The notes beneath the pieces were generated by a model that did no database searches, was not told where the DNA came from, and saw only the letters and a program-made list of their open reading frames with translations. A DNA stretch of 8,938 nucleotides, from contig JBGVTO010000226.1 in NCBI GenBank assembly GCA_041862635.1, positions 1 through 8,938 on the forward strand, read 5' to 3'. Numbering within the stretch: the stretch's first letter is position 1; each line of letters begins with the position of its first letter. The translations under genes and the position numbers were made by a program. The stretch comes from NIOZ-UU13 sp041862635 (lineage in GTDB: Bacteria; Planctomycetota; Phycisphaerae; Sedimentisphaerales; Anaerobacaceae). Below, one piece after another: positions 1 to 6,292 of the stretch.

Positions 1-56
1 CGGGTCAGAACATTGGCAAACTGATTCATCGCTGAATCCCAGTAGGCATACTTCGA
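1..56 (-). pseudogene. In-frame continuation of the serine hydrolase domain beyond the TGA
   Basis: Reading on in the same frame after the TGA at 57-59 gives SKYAYWDSAMNQFANVLT up to the window edge. This is what the serine hydrolase domain should contain next: a Pro-Gly turn followed by the catalytic Tyr motif (YWD, the Y-x-N/D position). Residues just before the stop are LFTPP, so the stop sits where family members normally have Gly; a GGA-to-TGA transversion would explain it. The reading frame itself is undamaged, so this is a point nonsense change, a sequencing or assembly error, or a recoded codon, and not an indel. The rest lies outside the window. Confidence 0.75.
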
Positions 57-1994
57 TCAGGGCGGTGTAAATAGCGGCTTGTCGGCCGGCTTAAAGGGAG
101 TCAGGCTTGGGCCGTGTTTATAGCTGCCACGAGGCTCATCACCGACGGCGTAATATCCAGATGTCATTGTTGTAAAATGCCGGAGCGTGACAGTCGAATA
201 GGTTGCAGCCATGCTGGGGACGTACTCCTCTGCCAGTGTATCCAAAGTCGCTTTGCCATCATCAATAAGTAGGCCGAGCACCGTGCTGGTAAAAGACTTT
301 GTGAGGGACCAGATACCGTGAACTTTGTCGATGTTTGTGCCTTTGAAGACCATATATCCGTTGCGTATAATGACAAGCTCTTTGATGCCATCTCGCCCGG
401 AATTGTTCTTGAGATATGATACGGCAGCATTAAGCCTGGTCGAGTCTATACCCTGCGATTCAGGCGTCGCCTCTTTCCAGTCTTTTCCTGGAAAAGTCAT
501 TCCTTTGCCAGCCTTAGCCACCGGTGAGTGAACAATGTAAAGTACAGCGTCACCTCTCAAAGGGGCTCGGAGCGCCTGCTCCTCACTGTTTGCTCTTATA
601 GTACCTGTCGATACAACCTTACCTTGTTCAGGGTCAAACCACTCGTATTCGTACTTACCGGGCTTTAGCTTCACAGTGATAGAAGATTCATCCCGTCCTG
701 TTTCCGACGGGCGGGATTCATCAGCCGCGGTCTTATAGACCAAATATTCCACACCAGGCTTCGCTAAACAATACTTTGTCGAGGACAAGTCATCACGTCC
801 GCCATAGGCGGACATCGCAGCAAGATTCATTCTTTCGGCATATCTTCGTGTATGTCCCATGCTTCGACGAATCGGTTCCCACTTAAGGTCAAAATGTTCT
901 CCGAGAACTACACCATCATACGGGTCCATAAAGATGGGATTGTGTCCCCTGAGAAAGCTCTTCCACACCCATGCCCGATTTCCTCCAATTCCCCAGAGAT
1001 GGTCGGTATCGTTCAGGATGACTTTTCGGCCATCGGCAATCGGAGGGTCATCACGGTAGCCGCCTTCTCTATTTGGGGAAATCCAATCAGCAGGGCTATT
1101 GAATAGAGTCTCGTTGTTTCCGCCCCGGTACTGGAATGTCATCCCTACAGGATGCTGTTTAGTTTTGGTTTTTTCATAGTCTTTTATATACCGGATTATA
1201 TGATATTGCCATTCTGTCGATGGTGGGTGGTTCTCATTCGAAATTTCATATAGCACATTGTCGAAATCATTGACCGTGTCGATGGCCTTCCGGACGTAGG
1301 CCTCCTGCAGAGTGGTAATGGCCGGATTACTCAGTGTGTAAATTTCGAGGCCTTTACCATCTTTGTTTTGGTCTCCATCAATACCGTTTACATTGTTCTG
1401 CGGATGGAAAGGATGACCTTCCCACGCTCCGGCCGAGAACTGCATTGCCCAGCCCTCAAAGAGCATTACCGAAACGTAGATTCCGCGGTCACGGGCTGCT
1501 GAAACACGTCGCCGCAATCGGTCGAAGTAGGCGGGGTTGAATTTCTTGATATTGAACTTTGGTTTGCCGTCGAGGGCCATACCCGGCCCGGTTCGCGCCC
1601 AGGGCTGAGGAGCGGCCGTATGGAGCTTGTTCTCCCTGTTTGCCTTTGTATTCCACGTTACCGGCTCCCACGTCCACATTCGGATGAAGTTGTGGTTCAG
1701 TTTCTGCATCCAATCCAAGTAAGCTGTAAAGTCGAATCGCGGCGGTGGGTCCGTTGGGCCAATATCGACAAGATTAGACCAGGTATGTGAGCCAGTCAGA
1801 TAGACAGCCCGGCCGCTATCATCTGTAAAATAGCGAGGGTTGTCCTTTAGAACCCGTAAGGGACCTTGTAACCTTCTCTCTTTTGCACTTGCCTCCAGGT
1901 GTACGAAACAGGAGCTCGCGATAAGGGCCAAGATCAATATCCATTTTGAAATTGCCAGGTTCGCACCTTTGATATTCAATTTTCGCAGATACAT
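57..1994 (-). CDS. Secreted GH140-like (DUF4038) glycosidase fused to a truncated serine hydrolase domain
   Basis: Residues 1-37 form a signal peptide (hydrophobic core about 17-32). Residues about 44-370 look like the DUF4038/apiosidase-like TIM barrel: PLRVLKDNPRYFTDDSGRA opening, LTGSHTW near 67-72, and YEISNEN with E250 or E254 as likely acid/base. Residues about 400-490 resemble the small beta domain that follows DUF4038. From about 503 a beta-lactamase/esterase-type serine hydrolase begins, with the SxxK motif SLTK at 563-566. Family knowledge: GH140 removes apiose-containing side chains of rhamnogalacturonan II; the fused domain may deacylate. Start chosen because AAGGAG (2002-2007, minus) lies 7 bases upstream. 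It follows the pectate-lyase-like gene by 44 bases and is probably cotranscribed. The frame ends at a TGA before the catalytic Tyr motif, so the second domain is probably inactive unless the stop is read through or is an error. Two palindromic inserts lie within it (residues 395-399 and about 426-435). Confidence 0.85.
   Translation of the reverse strand: MYLRKLNIKGANLAISKWILILALIASSCFVHLEASAKERRLQGPLRVLKDNPRYFTDDSGRAVYLTGSHTWSNLVDIGPTDPPPRFDFTAYLDWMQKLNHNFIRMWTWEPVTWNTKANRENKLHTAAPQPWARTGPGMALDGKPKFNIKKFNPAYFDRLRRRVSAARDRGIYVSVMLFEGWAMQFSAGAWEGHPFHPQNNVNGIDGDQNKDGKGLEIYTLSNPAITTLQEAYVRKAIDTVNDFDNVLYEISNENHPPSTEWQYHIIRYIKDYEKTKTKQHPVGMTFQYRGGNNETLFNSPADWISPNREGGYRDDPPIADGRKVILNDTDHLWGIGGNRAWVWKSFLRGHNPIFMDPYDGVVLGEHFDLKWEPIRRSMGHTRRYAERMNLAAMSAYGGRDDLSSTKYCLAKPGVEYLVYKTAADESRPSETGRDESSITVKLKPGKYEYEWFDPEQGKVVSTGTIRANSEEQALRAPLRGDAVLYIVHSPVAKAGKGMTFPGKDWKEATPESQGIDSTRLNAAVSYLKNNSGRDGIKELVIIRNGYMVFKGTNIDKVHGIWSLTKSFTSTVLGLLIDDGKATLDTLAEEYVPSMAATYSTVTLRHFTTMTSGYYAVGDEPRGSYKHGPSLTPFKPADKPLFTPP
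690..717 (-). repeat. 28-bp palindromic insert in the GH140-like gene
   Basis: Arms ATCCCG and CGGGAT enclose a partly paired centre ending GACGGG. It is related to the element at 7288-7315 (21 of 28 positions match, and the two outer base pairs differ but stay complementary). GATTCATC occurs exactly at 685-692 and 715-722, 30 bases apart, giving the duplicated DES in the protein around a 10-residue insert. Confidence 0.75.
797..813 (-). repeat. Palindrome inside the GH140-like gene
   Basis: A 15-bp core (798-812) with an extra base pair makes 7-bp arms around a 3-base loop. On the coding strand TCC GCC TAT GGC GGA gives S-A-Y-G-G (residues 395-399), interrupting the MNLAAM..DLSSTKYCLA stretch where I expect only about four residues in this family. 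CATCAC/CATCGC words flank it. Confidence 0.8.
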
Positions 1995-2038
1995 TTGAAT
2001 TCTCCTTGTAAAATATCACCTCTCATCGGCTCCCTGCA

Positions 2039-3763
2039 TTAAGAGCCACCGTAGAATACGAGGTCATCATACGTCCGTTTGTCGTCACGTTTCTTCTGAT
2101 GCTCCTCGAGTTCGCCGTGGTATTCACAATGAAAGAAACGACTGTCAAAAATGGCTGGCGGCAGCGATGAGCTCTTGCCATTGATGGCTGCGGCAAGGTG
2201 CATGAGAGCCAGTGGGATTTCATCACCGGTGCGTGCCCATACACGTCCGGGACGTGGAAACAAACCTGTCTGGGTCTGCATAGTCAGAATGTTGTCAGCG
2301 ATGCGGCACGCGAGCTGCAACAATGTGCGGTCATCCGTCGCCCGGTAGAGTTCCAACAATGCGTAAATCGTTCGCCAATTATTGTGAGTGGTCGCGAAGC
2401 GTAGTGCTCTCTCACTACCATCAGGCTGACCTATGTCACCGAGATCCAGCTGCCGACAGATCTGTCTCACCATCCGCCAGTGCACTTTGTCGGCCGTCAG
2501 CCGGTAAGCCATGGCATAGCCCCACAGAATAGGGCCATCCGGTGGTCGAGGGGCAAACGACTCGGGAATGTAATAACCCTTGCGGGACTGGCGCCACTTG
2601 ATACGCGTCCCATCGGTCATTAAAGCAATGAACCGACCTGTGTTTGGTTCATAGCTGTGCTCCGCATAGACCTTAAGGTCTTCCGAGGCCCAATCGACGA
2701 ACTCGCGCCCTACCTCGGCGTACTTGCTTCCAGATGTTATCAATGTCAAAGCCCCCTGCATCTGTGCTAAAGGCAAGTGATGGTAGCGGCTCGTTTGATG
2801 ATAGGAAGCAACGATCTTCGCCTCGTTGATGTTAGGGTGGACGTGTCCGAGTGCATCTTGCGCGCGGTCGTGCTTACGATAGCTCAGTTGTCCGCCACAT
2901 AAGCCGGTATGGGAGTGCCTGCCCTGCTGCCACCGATAGACCAGGCGGCGGGTCCAGGTCAACACATCGGTGTTTTTGTCAAGGACGGCGAGACAAACGG
3001 CACTGTGCATGAGCGGCGGAGTAACGTTGACGAACGACAGATTGCCGCCTTCTGCAGGGAAAGGTACTTCAATATCCTCTTTGAATTCGTGGTTCCACAG
3101 TGGGCGAAGACGTTTCTTTACGCTCGCATGGCGGTTGTAATCCAAAAGTGACCAGTCAAGAATGTGTGTCGCCCAGATCATCTCCATCAGTCGGCGTGTA
3201 GCCGGGGCATCCACCCGCCACATAAGGCTGTAATATGGCTGATGGCCCTTCAGCTCATGGACGTCAGCATACTGGCCAACCGGTCGTTCCTGCTCCAGGT
3301 CCCAGGCTAAGTGTCCGCCCCAGTAGAGCAGGCCGTTCGGAGTACACAAATGCTTGAGTGCGTAACGTGTCGCGTCCTCCGCTGCCTTACGGTACTCCTT
3401 TTGGCCCGTCAGGGCCGTTAGCCCATCTAATGTACGCAGAAGCGGCTGTTGGCTGGCAAAGTTCGAAAGAACCCACGTCCGGCCTCGGCCCTTCCACCGA
3501 ACCGGCTCCAGGGATTTCGAGTGCAGGCCATCCACAAACAAGGGCGTATGTTTGGGGCCATAGACATCTCTGCCGTATTTGAGGACATTATCTGCAAACT
3601 CACGTACGGAATCGAGCCCAGCAACGCTGGGTTCCGAACAAAACCCGCCGTTGGCGGGCTTGCTTTGCTCACCGGCGAATGAATCTACTGTAGGAACACC
3701 AAGCAGAGCAATAAGCAACACAATGACCTCAATGATAGGATGTGTTCTATGCTTATTTCTCAT
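2039..3763 (-). CDS. Secreted alpha/alpha-barrel polysaccharide lyase, pectate-lyase-like
   Basis: 574 residues. Signal peptide 1-30 (basic start, hydrophobic 10-24, likely cleavage after SFA). The mature part from about residue 50 is almost wholly helical with Trp/His/Tyr-rich segments: DVYGPKHTPLFVDGL (66-80), LSNFASQQPLLRTLDGL (99-115), LLYWGGH (145-151), VHELKGHQPYY (168-178), ATHILDW (198-204). I associate this pattern with planctomycete and verrucomicrobial proteins annotated as pectate lyases with an alpha/alpha barrel (PL2- or PL10-like). H151, E170, H174 and H200 are candidate metal or catalytic ligands, unproven. Start supported by AGGGAG (3773-3778, minus) 8 bases upstream. First gene of the likely two-gene operon. 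Residues 36-49, directly after the signal peptide, hold two palindrome-encoded blocks (PANGG, PSVAG). It could be another uronic-acid-active helical-barrel enzyme such as an unsaturated glucuronyl hydrolase or heparinase-like protein; the secreted carbohydrate-active assignment is firmer than the substrate. Confidence 0.8.
   Translation of the reverse strand: MRNKHRTHPIIEVIVLLIALLGVPTVDSFAGEQSKPANGGFCSEPSVAGLDSVREFADNVLKYGRDVYGPKHTPLFVDGLHSKSLEPVRWKGRGRTWVLSNFASQQPLLRTLDGLTALTGQKEYRKAAEDATRYALKHLCTPNGLLYWGGHLAWDLEQERPVGQYADVHELKGHQPYYSLMWRVDAPATRRLMEMIWATHILDWSLLDYNRHASVKKRLRPLWNHEFKEDIEVPFPAEGGNLSFVNVTPPLMHSAVCLAVLDKNTDVLTWTRRLVYRWQQGRHSHTGLCGGQLSYRKHDRAQDALGHVHPNINEAKIVASYHQTSRYHHLPLAQMQGALTLITSGSKYAEVGREFVDWASEDLKVYAEHSYEPNTGRFIALMTDGTRIKWRQSRKGYYIPESFAPRPPDGPILWGYAMAYRLTADKVHWRMVRQICRQLDLGDIGQPDGSERALRFATTHNNWRTIYALLELYRATDDRTLLQLACRIADNILTMQTQTGLFPRPGRVWARTGDEIPLALMHLAAAINGKSSSLPPAIFDSRFFHCEYHGELEEHQKKRDDKRTYDDLVFYGGS
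3617..3631 (-). repeat. 15-bp palindrome in the lyase gene, copy 2
   Basis: CCCAGC/GCTGGG arms around a 3-base loop, 12 bases from copy 1. On the coding strand it is five exact codons, P-S-V-A-G, at residues 45-49. The arms differ from copy 1 at two positions, with compensating changes. Confidence 0.75.
3644..3658 (-). repeat. 15-bp palindrome in the lyase gene, copy 1
   Basis: CCCGCC/GGCGGG arms around a 3-base loop. On the coding strand it is five exact codons, P-A-N-G-G, at residues 36-40 just after the signal peptide. Confidence 0.8.
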
Positions 3764-3834
3764 AGTACAAACTCCCTCATAATAAACGACAATTTGGCAG
3801 CAGCGTATAAAATAAACAGAGGTTGTTGCTATGT

Positions 3835-3863
3835 ATTATACTATTAGGTAGGAATTCTTGCAA
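3835..3863 (-). promoter_or_regulatory. Sigma70-type promoter of the lyase/GH140-like operon
   Basis: On the minus strand TTGCAA (3858-3863, 4 of 6 to the -35 consensus) is followed after exactly 17 bases by a perfect TATAAT (3835-3840). Transcription would start near 3828, giving a leader of about 65 bases before the lyase ATG at 3763. An imperfect inverted repeat with a central CG lies around the -35 (about 3858-3873) and might be a weak LacI-type operator; that part is speculative. Confidence 0.6.
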
Positions 3864-4066
3864 ACGATTCAAAACTGAGCTTAATAAGTGTCGCAAATCC
3901 ACCACGCCTGTAAGTCGAAGACCCCTTCCAACAGGGGGGAAGCGTGCGTGTCCGCATCACCCCGGTCTGGAAAAGCTTCTGTGGGTGTGGCTAATTTCTA
4001 TTACAACAATTACAGATAACATCGTGCCGAATGAGATTGCTTAGTTCAGTAGGAGCAAATACTTAC

Positions 4067-4081
4067 GTGCCTATAAGGCAC
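4067..4081. repeat. 15-bp palindrome with 6-bp arms and ATA loop, copy 1
   Basis: GTGCCTATAAGGCAC: perfect 6-bp arms around ATA. It matches the copy at 4128-4142 in the inner 13 bases; the outermost pair differs but is complementary in both copies. Confidence 0.8.
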
Positions 4082-4098
4082 CGAAGCAAGCGCAATAC

Positions 4099-4197
4099 TG
4101 TTTAGCCCCCCAACCCCATGATCATACCTGCCTATAAGGCAGCGTTGGGGGGTCAATTAAAAAACCGCCCTGGCCCCGCCAGGGCCTCCGCCTCGCT
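4099..4197 (+). repeat. GC-rich REP-like hairpin module, copy A
   Basis: Opens with TGTTTAGCCCCCCAACCCC (4099-4117), forms a 9-bp stem with 4144-4152, then after an A-rich stretch has a perfect 8+3+8 hairpin GCCCTGGC/GCCAGGGC (4167-4185), and ends CCTCGCT. The opening 19 bases are identical to copy B, and the closing 39-base block (4159-4197) matches copy B at 37 of 39 positions. Confidence 0.75.
4128..4142. repeat. 15-bp palindrome with 6-bp arms and ATA loop, copy 2
   Basis: CTGCCTATAAGGCAG: perfect 6-bp arms around ATA, nested in the loop of a larger hairpin formed by CCCCCCAAC (4106-4114) and GTTGGGGGG (4144-4152). The second module copy (4336-4471) has no such element here, which is consistent with later insertion of the small palindrome. 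Confidence 0.8.
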
Positions 4198-4288
4198 TAG
4201 CCCACACCAGAGATGTACCCATCAACCAATATGAAATCGCAAATCACAAATTCGAAATCCCCTTCCCCCTATATGCCACCCCGATTAG

Positions 4289-4309
4289 CCCCGCCACCTG
4301 TGGGCGGGG
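4289..4309. repeat. GC hairpin, 7-bp arms
   Basis: CCCCGCC (4289-4295) and GGCGGGG (4303-4309) are perfect inverted arms around a 7-base centre, with extra pairing possible if one base bulges. It lies between the two REP-like modules. Confidence 0.6.
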
Positions 4310-4420
4310 TCATATTTCGCACCACTTTGACTTTTTGTTTAGCCCCCCAACCCCGAAGGGCGTTCGGGGGTCCGTCCCGAAAGCGCCATACGTCAACATA
4401 TACCCAATCATTCTCGCCAT
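4310..4420 (-). pseudogene. Possible N-terminal relic of a REP-associated (RAYT/Y1-like) transposase
   Basis: A 37-codon frame (stop TGA at 4310-4312) begins MARMIGYMLTYGAFGT, which resembles the opening of IS200-like/REP-associated tyrosine transposases (MIGY..T..TYGTW pattern, from memory). After about 16 residues the frame runs straight into the hairpin of module B and the similarity ends. A RAYT relic among REP-like hairpins would fit the known association of these transposases with REP sequences. The matched stretch is short and chance resemblance is possible. Confidence 0.3.
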
Positions 4421-4471
4421 AATCAAAACCCAAAAAAACCGCCCTCGCCCCGCCAGGGCCTCCCCCTCGCT
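4336..4471 (+). repeat. GC-rich REP-like hairpin module, copy B
   Basis: Same 19-base opening as copy A (4336-4354), then the 7-bp hairpin CCCCGAA/TTCGGGG (4351-4369), and the shared 39-base end block (4433-4471). One mismatch breaks the 8-bp arm that is perfect in copy A (4441-4459). The middle (about 4370-4432) is unrelated to copy A and contains the possible transposase start. Confidence 0.75.
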
Positions 4472-4724
4472 CACCCTCGCCTTCCACCCGGGGTCCCTCC
4501 CAATCCCAAAACCAAATCCACCCCAATCCGCGATACGCTATACGGGATATCGACCCGAAAGAATCCAATCCACAACATTTGACAATAGCTACTGGAGTTT
4601 GAGAGGGTCGTCTGCCGGTACGAGTGAGAGTGTTTCGTTCACAAGTCCTCTCGATATTGCCCGCATCGCTTCTATATGTCACTCTGTAAGAAAAAGCGTC
4701 GTGATGGGTCTCCCAAGTCTTCTC

Positions 4725-5537
4725 CTATTGCATCCTCTCTGTGACTTGCTTTCTAATCTCCGTGAAAAACTCCCCACTCGTCCTCCGCATAGACTCAATC
4801 CGTTCATCCATGATTGCTCTGTACCTTTCTTCGTCCACAGGGAAGCAAAGCTCTTTACGAGCCAACATCAATACGTCTCTCGCCGATTCGTATATTGTAT
4901 TCAGATTCGCCAGAACAACATCACGGCACTTTTCAGTTTCAATGTACTTTCGCTTAATCAGTTCAACTCTCTCAGCATGCGCTTTCTCAATTGTCTCAAA
5001 ATTCTTGGCAAGCAACTCATAGCGGGACACAAGTAGGGGGCTTTGTGGGTCAGACTGATAGATCGCTCCAATCTCCCCTTGGATACTCAGATTCATTTTT
5101 TCAATTCCCGATATTCGAAGATCGATGGCTTTCACGTCCCCCGCTATAAAACCCGACGGCATCTTTGCTTTTATCGCCTCAGCGAAAGCCTCATTCAATA
5201 TTTGACCTAAATGGGTAGTTTTCTCTATCGTCTCAAGCCCGCAGTAAAAATGGAGGCCATTAAACGCTACATCCAAGTCGGTAAATTCGTCAGGGATAGT
5301 CCCATCGCTTGGGAGAATTCTTTCCGGTAACGATACGTAGTATGCGATAAAACGAGCCAGTGCTTCGGACGCCGCCTGAAAAGCGGCTTGCTTCAGAGAG
5401 AATTCCCTTTCTTCCTTCTTCTTTCGCCGCTCCTCTTTGAGATTATCTTCGTGAATCTTCTGGTTCCATCGTAAAGTGATGACGACGCCAGCAAACGAGA
5501 TCGCGCCCCCAACAATTACAGCGATAATGGTTTCCAT
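4725..5537 (-). CDS. Membrane-anchored helical protein of unknown function
   Basis: 270 residues. Residues 4-22 form one hydrophobic, glycine-rich membrane segment (VIVGGAISFAGVVITL) followed by a very charged stretch of about residues 28-46 (KEERRKKKEEREF), so the protein is probably an N-terminally anchored, cytoplasm-facing helical protein with a coiled-coil start. The rest is predominantly helical, with heptad-like Leu/Ile/Ala spacing and a charged C-terminus. I recognise no catalytic motif and do not assign a family. The start is well supported: GGAG (5544-5547, minus) lies 6 bases upstream of the ATG. An 18-bp perfect palindrome sits 37 bases upstream of the start. It is flanked on both sides by non-coding, repeat-rich DNA and appears to be a single-gene unit; nothing nearby indicates its role. 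The stop is TAG. Confidence 0.75.
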   Translation of the reverse strand: METIIAVIVGGAISFAGVVITLRWNQKIHEDNLKEERRKKKEEREFSLKQAAFQAASEALARFIAYYVSLPERILPSDGTIPDEFTDLDVAFNGLHFYCGLETIEKTTHLGQILNEAFAEAIKAKMPSGFIAGDVKAIDLRISGIEKMNLSIQGEIGAIYQSDPQSPLLVSRYELLAKNFETIEKAHAERVELIKRKYIETEKCRDVVLANLNTIYESARDVLMLARKELCFPVDEERYRAIMDERIESMRRTSGEFFTEIRKQVTERMQ

Positions 5538-5573
5538 TCAATTCTCCGAACTATTGTCCGTTCAGTGATGTAA

Positions 5574-5591
5574 GGTGCGATGCATCGCACC
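5574..5591. promoter_or_regulatory. 18-bp perfect palindrome upstream of the membrane-protein gene
   Basis: GGTGCGATGCATCGCACC is its own reverse complement and ends 37 bases before the start codon of the minus-strand gene at 5537. It could be an operator for a dimeric regulator, a hairpin in the 5' leader, or one more dispersed palindrome; position alone does not decide. Confidence 0.5.
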
Positions 5592-5721
5592 ACTTCATCT
5601 CATGCAATACCAACTCCCGTCCATTCGTCTCACGGCCCGACCCTCGCCGCAATCTCGAGGTAACAATCTTCAACTTCGCCCCCCAGATTACCCCACTTTC
5701 CCAACCTAATCAATACAAAAA

Positions 5722-5737
5722 TAGTCGTTAACGACTA
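5722..5737. repeat. 16-bp perfect palindrome
   Basis: TAGTCGTTAACGACTA is fully self-complementary. It is followed by AACGACC, a partial direct copy of one arm, suggesting growth by slippage of a GTCGTTA-type word. Confidence 0.55.
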
Positions 5738-5977
5738 ACGACCAGTAACCATTTAACCAACAACAAAATCCGCGATTCCCTTCGTGTAAATCCGTGTTAA
5801 ACCGCCTTTACTTACTATTGAACTATCAGTGTGAATCCGTAATACAATCTTGTATATTCTTGTTTTTTATGCGTGTTTTTTGTTTTAAGCGATTGTATCA
5901 TCTGTGATTACAATAGGTTATGGAACATTTTGTTTAGACGAGCTTTTGGTTGCGGCTACGCTGCGCCAAGTCAATCC

Positions 5978-6027
5978 GTGTCCTAAGAGTCAGCGTTAGT
6001 CAGTGTCCTAAGAGTCAGTATTCGTCC
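5978..6027 (+). repeat. 25-bp tandem repeat, two copies
   Basis: Two adjacent 25-base units both start GTGTCCTAAGAGTCAG (5978-5993 and 6003-6018, identical) and diverge in their last 9 bases. A third, decayed start (GTGTCTT) follows at 6028. Confidence 0.75.
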
Positions 6028-6162
6028 GTGTCTTCAATCAAAAACGCTGATACCTCAGAGCAAAAATCAAATTTTTCAAATAATTTTTAACTGCCTTACT
6101 GACATCGAGTTACAAGAATCCCGAATCGAGAATCGAGGACTTTTTTCGCATCAAAAGTGCAG

Positions 6163-6193
6163 GTAGCTCTAATTATAGAGGCGCTACTTTTTT
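6163..6193 (+). terminator. Terminator-like hairpin with T-run
   Basis: GTAGC (6163-6167) pairs with GCTAC (6183-6187), and inside it TCTA pairs with TAGA around ATTA; six T residues follow at 6188-6193. The form is that of a rho-independent terminator on the plus strand, but no plus-strand gene precedes it in the window, so it may end a small RNA or be a repeat-derived structure. Confidence 0.4.
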
Positions 6194-6243
6194 AGCCTCC
6201 GGCAAAAAGAAGCCAAATACTTAGAGCCAGCAGTCTCAGATTC

Positions 6244-6271
6244 GTCAATAGTAAATAGTCAATAGTAAATA
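6244..6271 (+). repeat. 14-bp tandem repeat, two copies
   Basis: GTCAATAGTAAATA occurs twice head to tail (6244-6257, 6258-6271), followed by a partial unit GTAAATC. It ends 7 bases before the AGGAGG in front of the KPN-repeat ORF. Confidence 0.8.
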
Positions 6272-6292
6272 GTAAATCAGGAGGTTCCCCTC

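Larger units (their letters stand above)
3764..4724. other. Gene-poor intergenic region rich in REP-like palindromes
   Basis: About 960 bases with no convincing gene. It holds the operon promoter (3835-3863), a GC hairpin near 3922-3942, two 15-bp palindromes (4067-4081, 4128-4142), two copies of a GC-rich hairpin module (4099-4197, 4336-4471), another hairpin (4289-4309) and a possible transposase relic on the minus strand. Open frames across the repeats (a 137-codon minus frame and a 233-codon plus frame) give low-complexity Pro/Gly/Arg sequence and run into the gene at 4725-5537, so I do not call them. Confidence 0.7.
5538..6292. other. AT-rich non-coding region with short repeats
   Basis: About 750 bases without a credible gene. 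It contains the 18-bp palindrome above, a 16-bp perfect palindrome TAGTCGTTAACGACTA (5722-5737), several degenerate copies of AATCCGTGT-like words (about 5770-6030), a 25-bp tandem repeat, a terminator-like hairpin and a 14-bp tandem repeat. It resembles the low-constraint spacer DNA I associate with planctomycete genomes. No tRNA or rRNA was seen. Confidence 0.65.

Noticed and set aside
4067..4197. tRNA or structured RNA gene
   Set aside because: The hairpins do not form a cloverleaf, there is no T-loop consensus, and the module's duplication with hairpin changes fits a REP-like repeat better.
4269..4682. 137-codon minus-strand frame
   Set aside because: Mostly Gly/Arg/Trp sequence generated by the GC-rich hairpins, with no family resemblance; it also competes with the possible transposase frame.
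4335..5036. 233-codon plus-strand frame
   Set aside because: It runs through the REP-like modules and then antisense through the better supported gene at 4725-5537; the sequence is low-complexity with no ribosome binding site or recognisable domain.
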